Source: Ewingella sp963519305
GTDB taxonomy: Bacteria > Pseudomonadota > Gammaproteobacteria > Enterobacterales > Enterobacteriaceae
NCBI GenBank assembly: GCA_963519305.1
Contig: CAUQMS010000001.1
Coordinates: 1-64,000, forward strand
Direction: 5' to 3'
Length of the DNA: 64,000 nt
Made by a program: the position numbers and the translations under genes. Of this stretch, positions 48,360 through 56,851 are shown piece after piece; positions within the stretch are counted from its first letter, which is position 1, and every line of letters begins with the position of its first letter. The notes under the pieces are model-generated. The model ran no database searches. It saw only the letters and a program-made list of their open reading frames with translations, and was not told where the DNA came from.

Positions 48360-49040
48360 ATGAATCCCATCGTAATAAATAGGCTTCAGCGAAAGCTGGG
48401 CTACACTTTTCAACAGCAGGAACTCTTATTGCAGGCACTGACTCACCGCAGCGCCAGCAGCAAACATAATGAGCGGTTAGAATTCCTGGGTGACTCCATC
48501 CTTAGTTATGTCATCGCCAATGCGCTTTATCAACGCTTTCCCCGCGTTGATGAAGGCGATATGAGCCGGATGCGTGCGACGCTGGTGCGTGGCAATACCT
48601 TGGCAGAAATGGCGCGTGAATTTGACCTCGGCGAATGTTTACGTTTAGGGCCGGGAGAATTGAAAAGTGGTGGTTTCCGCCGCGAGTCCATTCTTGCGGA
48701 TACGGTGGAGGCGCTCATTGGCGGCGTATTCCTGGACAGTGACATCCAAAACGTCGAAAGACTGATTCTCGAATGGTACCGCAGTCGTCTAGACGAAATC
48801 AGTCCCGGTGATAAGCAGAAAGACCCAAAAACCCGTTTGCAGGAGTTTTTACAGGGCCGCCATCTGCCGTTGCCTTCTTATCTGGTTGTGCAGGTTCGCG
48901 GTGAAGCGCACGATCAGGAGTTTACTATCCACTGCCAGGTCAGTGGCTTGAACCAACCGGTTGTAGGAACCGGTTCAAGCCGCAGAAAAGCCGAGCAGGC
49001 GGCAGCGGAACAAGCGCTGATACAGCTGGAGCTTGAATGA
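48360..49040 (+). CDS. rnc: Ribonuclease III
   Basis: RNase III cuts double-stranded RNA in rRNA processing and mRNA control. The 226-residue protein has the signature NERLEFLGDS at 37-46, the second acidic cluster ADTVEALIGGVFLD and a C-terminal dsRNA-binding domain (DPKTRLQEFLQGRHLPLPSYLV...RRKAEQAAAEQALIQLE). The rnc stop overlaps the era start (ATGA). The 200-bp leader upstream is the usual place for the autoregulatory stem-loop. Confidence 0.97.
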   Translation: MNPIVINRLQRKLGYTFQQQELLLQALTHRSASSKHNERLEFLGDSILSYVIANALYQRFPRVDEGDMSRMRATLVRGNTLAEMAREFDLGECLRLGPGELKSGGFRRESILADTVEALIGGVFLDSDIQNVERLILEWYRSRLDEISPGDKQKDPKTRLQEFLQGRHLPLPSYLVVQVRGEAHDQEFTIHCQVSGLNQPVVGTGSSRRKAEQAAAEQALIQLELE

Positions 49041-49942
49041 GCGAAGAAAAGAATTACTGTGGTTTTGTAGCAATCGTTGGCCGTCCTAACGTCGGCAAAT
49101 CAACCTTGCTCAACGAATTATTGGGGCAGAAGATCTCCATTACTTCGCGTAAACCGCAAACAACCCGTCACCGTATTATGGGCATCCATACTGAAGGCCC
49201 TTATCAGGCTATTTACGTTGACACCCCAGGGCTGCACATGGAAGAGAAGCGGGCGATTAACCGTCTGATGAACCGTGCTGCCAGCAGTTCCATCGGTGAT
49301 GTTGAGTTGGTGATTTTCGTGGTCGAAGGCACCCACTGGACGCCTGATGATGAAATGGTCGTCAATAAGCTGCGTGATATTAAAGCCCCGGTTCTGCTGG
49401 CTATCAACAAAATCGACAATGTCACTGACAAGTCGAAGCTGTTGCCGCACCTGCAGTTCCTGAGCGAGCAGATGAACTTCATCGACATCGTACCGATGTC
49501 TGCCGAGAAAGGTATTAACGTTGATACCATCGCCAGCATCGTCCGTAAGCGTCTGCCGGAAGCGATTCATCACTTCCCGGAAGATTACATTACTGACCGT
49601 TCACAGCGTTTTATGGCCTCTGAAATCATCCGTGAAAAACTGATGCGTTTCCTGGGTGAAGAACTGCCGTACTCGGTCACGGTGGAAATCGAGCGTTTCG
49701 TGACGAATGCGCGCGGCGGCTACGACATCAATGGCCTGATCCTGGTTGAACGCGAAGGCCAGAAGAAAATGGTTATCGGTAACAAGGGTTCGAAAATTAA
49801 AACCATTGGTATCGAAGCGCGTCAGGACATGGAAAACATGTTTGAAGCGAAAGTCCATCTTGAGCTGTGGGTCAAGGTTAAATCCGGTTGGGCAGATGAC
49901 GAACGTGCACTGCGCAGCCTGGGTTATGTAGACGACTTATAA
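49037..49942 (+). CDS. era: GTPase Era
   Basis: Era is an essential GTPase that binds the 16S rRNA 3' end during 30S assembly. The 301-residue protein has GRPNVGKS at 15-22, DTPGLH, NKID and the C-terminal KH domain with GNKGSKIKTIGIEARQDME. It is translationally coupled to rnc. Confidence 0.97.
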   Translation: MSEEKNYCGFVAIVGRPNVGKSTLLNELLGQKISITSRKPQTTRHRIMGIHTEGPYQAIYVDTPGLHMEEKRAINRLMNRAASSSIGDVELVIFVVEGTHWTPDDEMVVNKLRDIKAPVLLAINKIDNVTDKSKLLPHLQFLSEQMNFIDIVPMSAEKGINVDTIASIVRKRLPEAIHHFPEDYITDRSQRFMASEIIREKLMRFLGEELPYSVTVEIERFVTNARGGYDINGLILVEREGQKKMVIGNKGSKIKTIGIEARQDMENMFEAKVHLELWVKVKSGWADDERALRSLGYVDDL

Positions 49943-49953
49943 GGTCCGCGCCT

Positions 49954-50691
49954 ATGGAAGGCTGGCAACGCGCATTTGTTTTGCATGGGCGACCTTACAG
50001 TGAAACCAGCTTAATGCTGGATCTCTTCACTGAAGGACAGGGGCGGGTGCGCATTCTTGCAAAAGGAGCGCGCGGCCGCCGGTCCAATTTAAAAGGCTGC
50101 TTGCAGCCTTTTACGCCTTTATTGGTTCGCTGGAGCGGGCGGGGTGAAGTGAAAACCCTGCGTAACGCCGAACCGGTCTCTCTCGCACTCCCTCTTTCTG
50201 GTTCAATGCTCTACAGTGGCCTCTATGTCAACGAGCTGGTTTCCCGTGTGCTTGAGCAGGAGACGAACTACTCTTCGCTGTTTTTCGACTACCTCAACTG
50301 TTTGCAAAATTTAGCGGGAGCCAGCAGTTCGCCCGAGCAGCCTCTGCGTCAGTTCGAACTGGCTCTGCTCAATCATCTTGGCTATGGGGTGGATTTTCTG
50401 CATTGCGCGGGAAGCGGGGAAGAAGTCAGCGACACCATGACCTATCGCTATCGCGAAGAAAAAGGCTTTATTGCCAGTCTGGTTATCGATAACACCAGCT
50501 TCACCGGCCGTGACCTCAAAGCGCTGGCCAGCCGTGAATTCCCCGATGCACTCACCCTGCGCGCTGCTAAACGTTTCACCCGCATGGCGCTGAAGCCTTA
50601 TCTTGGGGGCAAGCCGCTGAAAAGCCGCGAACTCTTCCGCCAGTTTTTTGTTAAAAAGCTCGACACTCCCTCTGACAATTCCACCGGCTAA
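49954..50691 (+). CDS. recO: DNA repair protein RecO
   Basis: RecO works with RecF and RecR to load RecA on gapped DNA. The 245-residue protein (242 in E. coli) begins MEGWQRAFVLHGRPYSETSLMLDLFTEGQGRVRILAKGARGRRS, the OB-fold domain, followed by the helical domain (YVNELVSRVLEQETNYSSLFFDYLNCL). It follows era by 11 bases in the same operon. Confidence 0.96.
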   Translation: MEGWQRAFVLHGRPYSETSLMLDLFTEGQGRVRILAKGARGRRSNLKGCLQPFTPLLVRWSGRGEVKTLRNAEPVSLALPLSGSMLYSGLYVNELVSRVLEQETNYSSLFFDYLNCLQNLAGASSSPEQPLRQFELALLNHLGYGVDFLHCAGSGEEVSDTMTYRYREEKGFIASLVIDNTSFTGRDLKALASREFPDALTLRAAKRFTRMALKPYLGGKPLKSRELFRQFFVKKLDTPSDNSTG

Positions 50692-50794
50692 ATTACCTTT
50701 CGGGGTACCCGTCACGCGGGTCGAGGGTGTAAACTGCCTCCATTAGCTGCATTATTTCCCTGTAATTAAACTCTACAACCAATCTGGAGCTGTC

Positions 50795-51526
50795 ATGGCT
50801 GAATTGCTGCTGGGCGTTAACATCGATCATATCGCGACACTGCGCAATGCGCGCGGTACGGCTTACCCCGATCCGGTTCAGGCCGCGTTTATTGCTGAGC
50901 AGGCGGGGGCTGACGGTATTACTGTTCACCTGCGTGAAGATCGCCGTCACATCACGGACCGCGACGTGCGCCTGCTGCGCCAGACTATCCAGACCCGCAT
51001 GAATCTCGAGATGGCTGTCACCGACGAAATGGTCGGTATTGCCTGCGAAATTGAGCCACATTTTTGCTGTCTGGTGCCGGAAAAACGTGAAGAAGTGACC
51101 ACCGAAGGCGGTCTGGATGTCGCCGGTCAGATAGACAAAATGACCGTGGCAGTCTCCCGACTGACTGAAGCCGGCATTCTCGTTTCGCTGTTTATCGATG
51201 CTGATATGCGCCAGATCGACGCCGCTGTCGCCGTTGGCGCGCCTTACATTGAGATCCACACCGGCGCGTATGCGGATGCGAAAAACGATCTTGAAAGCCG
51301 GGCTGAACTGGAACGCATCAAACAGGCTGCGGCCTATGCGGCGGGTAAGGGGTTAAAAGTAAATGCCGGTCATGGTCTTACTTACCATAACGTACAGCCG
51401 ATCGCAGCAATACCGGAAATGCATGAACTGAATATCGGCCACGCCATCATCGGGCAGGCGGTGATTGACGGCCTGTCAGGCGCGGTGCGTGAAATGAAAG
51501 TGCTGATGCGTGAAGCGCGCCGGTAA
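50795..51526 (+). CDS. pdxJ: Pyridoxine 5'-phosphate synthase PdxJ
   Basis: PdxJ joins 3-amino-2-oxopropyl phosphate with deoxyxylulose phosphate to make pyridoxine 5'-phosphate. The 243-residue TIM-barrel protein has the family blocks LLGVNIDHIATLRNARGTAYPDP, GITVHLREDRRHI, IEIHTGAYADA and LKVNAGHGLTYHNV. Its stop overlaps acpS (TAATG), as in E. coli. Confidence 0.97.
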   Translation: MAELLLGVNIDHIATLRNARGTAYPDPVQAAFIAEQAGADGITVHLREDRRHITDRDVRLLRQTIQTRMNLEMAVTDEMVGIACEIEPHFCCLVPEKREEVTTEGGLDVAGQIDKMTVAVSRLTEAGILVSLFIDADMRQIDAAVAVGAPYIEIHTGAYADAKNDLESRAELERIKQAAAYAAGKGLKVNAGHGLTYHNVQPIAAIPEMHELNIGHAIIGQAVIDGLSGAVREMKVLMREARR

Positions 51527-51906
51527 TGGCTATTCTCGGGCTTGGTACTGACATCGTTGAAATCACGAGGATCGAAGCTGTGGTTGAGCGCAGCGGCGAC
51601 CGTCTGGCGAAGCGCATACTTTGTGCGAATGAGTGGTTGCTCTATCAGAATCACCAGCAGCCGGTGCGGTTTCTGGCCAAGCGTTTTGCCGTGAAGGAGG
51701 CCGCAGCAAAGGCGCTTGGAACGGGGATTCGCAACGGTCTGGCGTTTGAACAGTTCGAAGTGGTTAACGATCCGCTGGGGAAACCTGGATTGATATTCCA
51801 CGATCGCGCCGCTGAAATGGCGGCCGAGTTAGGCGTGACGGCGGTACACGTTACGCTGGCTGATGAACGGCGTTATGCGTGCGCCACGGTGATTATTGAG
51901 AACTAA
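51526..51906 (+). CDS. acpS: Holo-[acyl-carrier-protein] synthase
   Basis: AcpS transfers phosphopantetheine from CoA to acyl carrier protein. The 126 residues contain LGLGTDIVEITRIEAV with the metal-binding aspartate and FLAKRFAVKEAAAKALGTGIRNGLAF with the catalytic glutamate. It is coupled to pdxJ. Confidence 0.96.
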   Translation: MAILGLGTDIVEITRIEAVVERSGDRLAKRILCANEWLLYQNHQQPVRFLAKRFAVKEAAAKALGTGIRNGLAFEQFEVVNDPLGKPGLIFHDRAAEMAAELGVTAVHVTLADERRYACATVIIEN

Positions 51907-51912
51907 TGAACC

Positions 51913-51944
51913 GCATCACGCTGGGTAGTCATACGGCGTGATGC
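51913..51944. terminator. Hairpin between acpS and yfhL
   Basis: GCATCACGC (51913-51921) pairs with GCGTGATGC (51936-51944) across a 14-base loop between the convergent genes; it includes the last yfhL codons. There is no T run, so it may shield mRNA 3' ends rather than terminate alone. Confidence 0.45.
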
Positions 51945-52183
51945 AGTACGACGAATTTATCCCACAACTGTTCGTTGGATTCACTGTGCTGTGGATCGAT
52001 GATAATTGTGTTATCGATCGGGCAGACGCTCTGGCAGGTCGGCTTATCATAATGGCCGACGCACTCGGTGCAGCGATCGCTGTCAATCTCGTAAATCTCA
52101 GTGCCCATCGAGATCGCCTGATTCGGACACTCCGGCTCGCACATATCGCAATTGATGCATTTGTGTGTGATAAGCAGGGCCAT
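51929..52183 (-). CDS. yfhL: YfhL family 4Fe-4S ferredoxin
   Basis: The 84-residue protein starts MALLITHKCINCDMCEPECPNQ and has a second cluster motif CTECVGHYDKPTCQSVCP with the longer spacing typical of the Alvin (Allochromatium-type) ferredoxins. It carries electrons for enzymes not defined by this context. I chose the ATG at 52183 to match the family (86 residues in E. coli); the frame stays open to 52288. Confidence 0.93.
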   Translation of the reverse strand: MALLITHKCINCDMCEPECPNQAISMGTEIYEIDSDRCTECVGHYDKPTCQSVCPIDNTIIIDPQHSESNEQLWDKFVVLHHAV

Positions 52184-52284
52184 AATCTCTCTCGTTTTCA
52201 GCAATAATCCGGGCGCGCAGTATAGCAGGTTTGACCTCGGCGAGGCGTTTGCTCGTCGCCTATCCCTCACTGAAATGATCCGGA

Positions 52285-53133
52285 TCAAACCAGCTTTTTC
52301 ACTAACTCCTCGCTATGTTTGATTCTTTCAGGGGCATGAGCTGTATCTTGCTGAATCAGCGCCATAAAAAGCAGGTCTGTGAGTGAGTATTGCGCCGTGG
52401 TGGCTGAAACTGCCGCGCCGCGCGTTGCCGGTAATTCCGCAACGGTGTAGAGACAATGGTCGGCCAGTTGCTGGAGTGAGTTAGGGGAAAAACCGGTCAG
52501 TGCCAGCACTCTGGCGCCGCTTTGACGCGCCACGTCGGCTGCCAGATTGATCTCCCGCCGCTCACCGCTAAACGAAATTGCCAGCAGTAAGTCTTCATCC
52601 GACAGCGCCTGAACCGTCGCCAGCAACACATGGGTATCCGATTCCGCAATCGCCGTCAGCCCGATTTTCAGCAGCTTATAAGCCAGATCTTTCGCGACCA
52701 GGCCTGATGCACCGATACCGGTAAGGATGATTTTTCGTGCTCCGGATAACATCGCCAGCGCCTGTTGCAGCCGCTGCTCACTGTTAATATCCAGCGTGGC
52801 GCGCAGCGCGGACTGTTTCTCCGCCAGAAGTTTCTCGCCAACCACCTGCAAGCTGTCAGTGCTGATAATCTGGTTATGTACAGTGACGGCCAGCTCTTTT
52901 TGCGGCAACGCCAGTGCTTCACTCATGGCCAGCTTCAGCGCAGGAAAACCTTTATACCCGAGCTTCTGGGCAAATTTCACCACGCCTGACTGGCTGACAC
53001 CCGCCAGCTCCGCAAGTTTTTGTGAACTCAGATGCCGTGCCTGCTCAGGATGTTCCAGCAAAAAATCCGCCAGCCTGCGGTCATTTTGCGCCAGCGTGGG
53101 ATAGATCTGGCGGATGCGGATCATGCTGCTCAT
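52285..53133 (-). CDS. yfhH: RpiR-type regulator (YfhH-like), probable murQP repressor
   Basis: The 282-residue protein has an N-terminal RpiR helix-turn-helix (LAELAGVSQSGVVKFAQKLGYKGFPALKLAMSEALA) and a C-terminal SIS sugar-phosphate domain (ILTGIGASGLVAKDLAYKLLKIG). It resembles E. coli YfhH very closely (IRIRQ, DLLFMAL, ending HSEELVKKLV) and occupies its place between yfhL and pgpC. Here it is divergent from murQP, so it probably acts as the MurNAc-6-phosphate-responsive repressor, as MurR does in E. coli. It could be annotated murR on that basis. Confidence 0.85.
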   Translation of the reverse strand: MSSMIRIRQIYPTLAQNDRRLADFLLEHPEQARHLSSQKLAELAGVSQSGVVKFAQKLGYKGFPALKLAMSEALALPQKELAVTVHNQIISTDSLQVVGEKLLAEKQSALRATLDINSEQRLQQALAMLSGARKIILTGIGASGLVAKDLAYKLLKIGLTAIAESDTHVLLATVQALSDEDLLLAISFSGERREINLAADVARQSGARVLALTGFSPNSLQQLADHCLYTVAELPATRGAAVSATTAQYSLTDLLFMALIQQDTAHAPERIKHSEELVKKLV

Positions 53134-53217
53134 TTTTTAGTTCCTCGCCCCGGTACCTGCGCACATCACGGAATAACAATTATGTTATCTAAAGTAGCAA
53201 ATATTTCTCGCCTTTAA

Positions 53218-53263
53218 GAATAAAATATTCAAATATCTAACCATATTTATGAATTAAAAATTC
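53218..53263. promoter_or_regulatory. Paired palindromic operators between yfhH and murQ
   Basis: Two 13-bp palindromes, GAATA-AAA-TATTC (53218-53230) and GAATT-AAA-AATTC (53251-53263), are 33 bp apart centre to centre, about three helical turns, and the second lies just before the murQ ribosome binding site. A further palindrome, ATAACA-ATTA-TGTTAT, is at 53173-53188 nearer the regulator. They are candidate operators for the RpiR regulator. Confidence 0.55.
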
Positions 53264-53276
53264 ACGAGGTAAGGTT

Positions 53277-54170
53277 ATGAACTTAGGATCTCTGGTTTCT
53301 GAAAGCCGTAATCCGGCAACAATGGCTCTCGACGAGATGTCGACGCTGGAAATGGTCGCCGCTTTCAACCATGAAGACAGCAAAGTCCCCGAAGCTATTC
53401 ACGCTGTTTTACCGCAGGTGGCGCAGGCTGTGGACATGGCAGCAGCCTCTTTTAAAGCCGGCGGACGCCTTATTTATCTGGGGGCAGGTACCAGCGGACG
53501 CCTTGGTGTGCTGGATGCCTCGGAATGCCCGCCGACGTTCGGCGTTCCGCATGGCATGGTGATTGGCCTAATTGCCGGCGGCCCCGGCGCCCTGCTAAAA
53601 GCGGTCGAAGGCGCGGAAGACAGCGAAGCGCTGGGCGTTGAAGATTTGAAGAATATTCAGCTCACTACGGCCGATACCGTGGTAGGCCTCGCGGCCTCGG
53701 GCCGCACGCCTTACGTTATTGGCGCACTGCGTTACGCCAGTGAACTTGGCTGCGCCACGGTGGCTATCTCCTGTAACCCGGATTCACCTATTGCGCATGA
53801 AGCCAAAGTCGCGATTTCTCCGGTCGTCGGCCCCGAAGCCCTGACCGGTTCAACCCGCATGAAATCAGGGACCGCACAAAAACTGGTGCTGAATATGATC
53901 TCCACCGGTGCGATGGTGAAAACCGGCAAGGTGTACCAGAACCTGATGGTGGATGTGAAAGCCACCAACATCAAACTGGTGGATCGCGCCTGCCGCATCG
54001 TGGTCGAAGCCACCGGTGCCGCCCGTGCTGACGCCGAAGCGGCTTTGGCACAAACTGAATTTGATGTTAAACCGGCCATTCTGATGCTGCTCAGTCAGAT
54101 CAGTGCCGAAGAGGCCATAGAGCGACTGGCGACTCACCACGGCTTCTTGCGCGCGGCGCTGGCGGGGTAA
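53277..54170 (+). CDS. murQ: N-acetylmuramic acid 6-phosphate etherase
   Basis: MurQ cleaves the lactyl ether of MurNAc-6-phosphate to give GlcNAc-6-phosphate and lactate in cell-wall recycling. The 297-residue SIS-domain protein has LIYLGAGTSGRLGVLDASECPPTFG, with the catalytic glutamate in DASE, and a second glutamate in VEGAEDS, then TGSTRMKSGTAQKLVLNM. Start behind CGAGGTAAGG. It precedes murP by 26 bases. Confidence 0.95.
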   Translation: MNLGSLVSESRNPATMALDEMSTLEMVAAFNHEDSKVPEAIHAVLPQVAQAVDMAAASFKAGGRLIYLGAGTSGRLGVLDASECPPTFGVPHGMVIGLIAGGPGALLKAVEGAEDSEALGVEDLKNIQLTTADTVVGLAASGRTPYVIGALRYASELGCATVAISCNPDSPIAHEAKVAISPVVGPEALTGSTRMKSGTAQKLVLNMISTGAMVKTGKVYQNLMVDVKATNIKLVDRACRIVVEATGAARADAEAALAQTEFDVKPAILMLLSQISAEEAIERLATHHGFLRAALAG

Positions 54171-54196
54171 TGCTTTACTGACAAAGGGGAATGGGC

Positions 54197-55573
54197 ATGG
54201 CGACGGCAATGGATAAAACGCAGCTTCTGGCAACGCAAATCCTGCAACGCGTGGGGGGTGAAGGCAATATCAGCAAGCTGGAAAACTGCATGACACGCGT
54301 GCGGGTTGAGGTCTTTGATGAGCAGAAACTGGATCTGACGGGCATTCAAACTCTGACGGGCATCAAAGGTTACATCAAGCAGGGCGAACAGCATCAGTTT
54401 ATTGTTGGCCCCGGTGCGGCGGCCAAAGTGGTCGATGCTATGCGTGCGCTGCTCGTGGGCGGAGAAAATAACCCGCCGTCCGATGCCATTTCCCGCAATA
54501 AAGCCCAAGCCAAAGCGAAATATTCCGCACCGATGAGCGGTGCACTGCGTCAGCTCGCCAATGTCTTCATTCCGCTGATCCCGGCGTTTATCGCCTCGGG
54601 TCTGATCATGGGCATTATTAATCTGCTTAAGCGGCCTGACATCGCCGGTTCACTGGCGCTCGATTACCCCAATATTCTGGGCCTGCTGGCGATCTTCGGC
54701 GGTGCTGTGTTTGCCATCATGAATATTCTGGTCGGTGTGAATGCAGCGCGGGTGTTCGGTGGCTCACAGGCGATGGGCGGCGTAATGGCGGGGATCCTTT
54801 CCAGCCCGGCGCTGGCGCAAATCACCCTGTTTGGTGAAACCCTGCAACCGGGGCGTGGCGGGGTGATTGCCGTATTATTCGTCGTGGCACTGATGTGCTG
54901 GCTGGAAAAACGCCTGCGTCAGTGGTTGCCGGAGTCTGTCGAATTGATCCTCAACCCGCTGATCACCACGCTGGTGACGGCGACGCTGGCGATTGTCATT
55001 CTTCAGCCGTTAGGCGGCGTTATCTCGGATGCCATCGCACACGGCGTGAATATGGCAATCGATAAAGGCGGTCTGGTGGTGGGCGCGCTCCTGGCCGGAT
55101 TCTTCCTGCCGCTGGTGCTGTCGGGGTTACATCAGGGGCTGGTGCCTATTCACGTCGAACTGATCCAGGCGCATGGTTCGAATCCACTGCTGCCTATTTT
55201 AGCCATGGCGGGGGTCGGGCAGGTGGGGGCGGCGATTGCCGTCTACATGAAAACCCGCAATCCGCGCCTGAAAAAAGTGATAAAAGGTGCGCTGCCGGTG
55301 GGTATTCTTGGCATCGGTGAACCGCTGATTTTCGGCGTAACCTTACCGCTCGGACGGCCATTTATTGGCGCCTGTTTAGGCGGGGCAGTGGGTGGTGCGC
55401 TAATCTGTTACTGGAAGGTCGCCACGGTGATCACCTTTGGGATCTCCGGTTTACCATTGGCGCTGACCATTGTGTCCGGAAAAGTGATGTTGTACCTAGC
55501 GGGGATATTGATTACCGTAATAGCCGGATTTATTTTCACCTGGATGATGGGGTTCAACGATCCCGAGGAGTAA
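54197..55573 (+). CDS. murP: PTS N-acetylmuramic acid transporter IIBC
   Basis: MurP imports and phosphorylates MurNAc. The 458-residue protein has an N-terminal EIIB domain with the phosphorylated cysteine in LENCMTRVRVEV and a C-terminal EIIC domain of about ten membrane segments with VPIHVELIQ and GIGEPLIFGVTLPL. There is no EIIA domain, so it must borrow one, as E. coli MurP uses the glucose EIIA. AAAGGGGA fits the ATG at 54197 best. MurNAc rather than a related sugar is inferred from murQ. Confidence 0.9.
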   Translation: MATAMDKTQLLATQILQRVGGEGNISKLENCMTRVRVEVFDEQKLDLTGIQTLTGIKGYIKQGEQHQFIVGPGAAAKVVDAMRALLVGGENNPPSDAISRNKAQAKAKYSAPMSGALRQLANVFIPLIPAFIASGLIMGIINLLKRPDIAGSLALDYPNILGLLAIFGGAVFAIMNILVGVNAARVFGGSQAMGGVMAGILSSPALAQITLFGETLQPGRGGVIAVLFVVALMCWLEKRLRQWLPESVELILNPLITTLVTATLAIVILQPLGGVISDAIAHGVNMAIDKGGLVVGALLAGFFLPLVLSGLHQGLVPIHVELIQAHGSNPLLPILAMAGVGQVGAAIAVYMKTRNPRLKKVIKGALPVGILGIGEPLIFGVTLPLGRPFIGACLGGAVGGALICYWKVATVITFGISGLPLALTIVSGKVMLYLAGILITVIAGFIFTWMMGFNDPEE

Positions 55574-55577
55574 CGCA

Positions 55578-56216
55578 TTGAGCGCGAAGGCGGATCGACG
55601 AGTAGTATTTTTTGACCTGGATGGGACGCTTCATCAGCAGGATATGTTCGGCAGCTTTATGCGGTTTCTGCTGTGGCGGATGCCGCAAAACCTTTTGCTG
55701 GTCGTGCCCCTGTTGCCAGTGATTGGCCTTGGCATGTTAGCGCAGGGGCGTGCGACGCGTTGGCCGATGAGCTTACTACTGTGGTCGATCACTTTTGGGC
55801 ACAGTGAAGCCAAACTTAAAGATCTCGAATTGCGCTTTGTGAACTGGTTTCGCCAGAAAGTGGTGGCTTTTCCCGTGGTGCAGATGCGCTTGCGTGATTA
55901 CATCGAAAGTCAGGACGCCGACGTGTGGTTGATCACCGGTTCGCCGGAAAATCTGGTGCAGCAGGTCTATAACGCTTCCCCTTTCCTGCCGAGGGTGCGT
56001 CTGGTGGGAAGTCGCATTGCCAGAGGCAAAGGTGGCTGGGTGCTGCCGTTGCGCTGTCTGGGCGAAGAGAAAGTCGTTCAGCTTGAACAGCGTATCGGTT
56101 CGCCATTAAAGCTCTACAGCGGATACAGCGACAGCAAACAGGACAACCCGTTGCTGTTTTTCTGTGAACACCGCTTTCGTGTCAGCAAGCACGGTGAATT
56201 GCAGCAGCTTGAATAA
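55578..56216 (+). CDS. pgpC: Phosphatidylglycerophosphatase C
   Basis: PgpC (YfhB) is a HAD-type phosphatase removing phosphate from phosphatidylglycerophosphate. The start is TTG at 55578 with GAGGAG seven bases upstream, giving 212 residues. HAD motif I is FFDLDGTLHQQD, followed by a membrane-associated hydrophobic segment (FLLWRMPQNLLLVVPLLPVIGLGML), motif II in LITGS and the ending SGYSDSKQDNPLLFFCEHRFRV. It is four bases from murP, so may share its transcript. Confidence 0.93.
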   Translation: MSAKADRRVVFFDLDGTLHQQDMFGSFMRFLLWRMPQNLLLVVPLLPVIGLGMLAQGRATRWPMSLLLWSITFGHSEAKLKDLELRFVNWFRQKVVAFPVVQMRLRDYIESQDADVWLITGSPENLVQQVYNASPFLPRVRLVGSRIARGKGGWVLPLRCLGEEKVVQLEQRIGSPLKLYSGYSDSKQDNPLLFFCEHRFRVSKHGELQQLE

Positions 56217-56330
56217 ACGCCGTTTCCCCTTAACTTTTTCACATTACTTGTTCGCTTACTCTGTCAGCGGTTGGGTTAGGTAATATGACCACGGTATAAT
56301 GGCCGCTGAATCAACGAGTATGAGGTGAAA

Positions 56331-56849
56331 GTGGCAGAGCAATACAGTGATGAAGATTGGATGCGCTACGCATTAAATCTGGCCCTTAAGGCGCAGGAAG
56401 AGGGCGAAGTCCCGGTGGGAGCCGTTCTGGTACTCGACAATCAGGTGATTGGCGAGGGCTGGAACCGGCCCATCGGGCATCATGATCCTACCGCTCACGC
56501 TGAAATCATGGCGCTGCGTCAGGGCGGGCAGAAAGTACAAAACTACCGCCTGCTGGACGCCACCCTCTATGTGACGCTGGAACCTTGCGTAATGTGTGCA
56601 GGTGCCATGATCCACAGCCGTATTCGCCGGGTGGTTTACGGCGCGGCGGACATTAAAACTGGTGCCGCAGGTTCACTGCTGGATATTTTAGGCCATCCGG
56701 GAATGAATCATCAGGTGCAGATCACACCCGGCATTCTGGCAGATGACTGTTCGGCCATGCTGAGTGCGTTTTTCCGTCACCGCCGCAGTCAGCACAAAGC
56801 CCTTAAACAGGCGCAGCGCGCCGCCGAAGGGCCTGACGACAAACACTGA
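56331..56849 (+). CDS. tadA: tRNA-specific adenosine deaminase
   Basis: TadA converts A34 to inosine in tRNA-Arg(ACG) and is essential. The 172-residue enzyme has the zinc and catalytic motifs HAEIMAL and PCVMCAGAMIHSRI and the EVPVGAVLV block. The start is a GTG: 56331 lies five bases after TGAGG, while the GTG at 56325 has no site at good spacing. Confidence 0.95.
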   Translation: MAEQYSDEDWMRYALNLALKAQEEGEVPVGAVLVLDNQVIGEGWNRPIGHHDPTAHAEIMALRQGGQKVQNYRLLDATLYVTLEPCVMCAGAMIHSRIRRVVYGAADIKTGAAGSLLDILGHPGMNHQVQITPGILADDCSAMLSAFFRHRRSQHKALKQAQRAAEGPDDKH

Positions 56850-56851
56850 TG

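Noticed and set aside
50700..50722. Hairpin ACCCG-TCACG-CGGGT after recO as a terminator
   Set aside because: The stem is only five base pairs and no T run follows.
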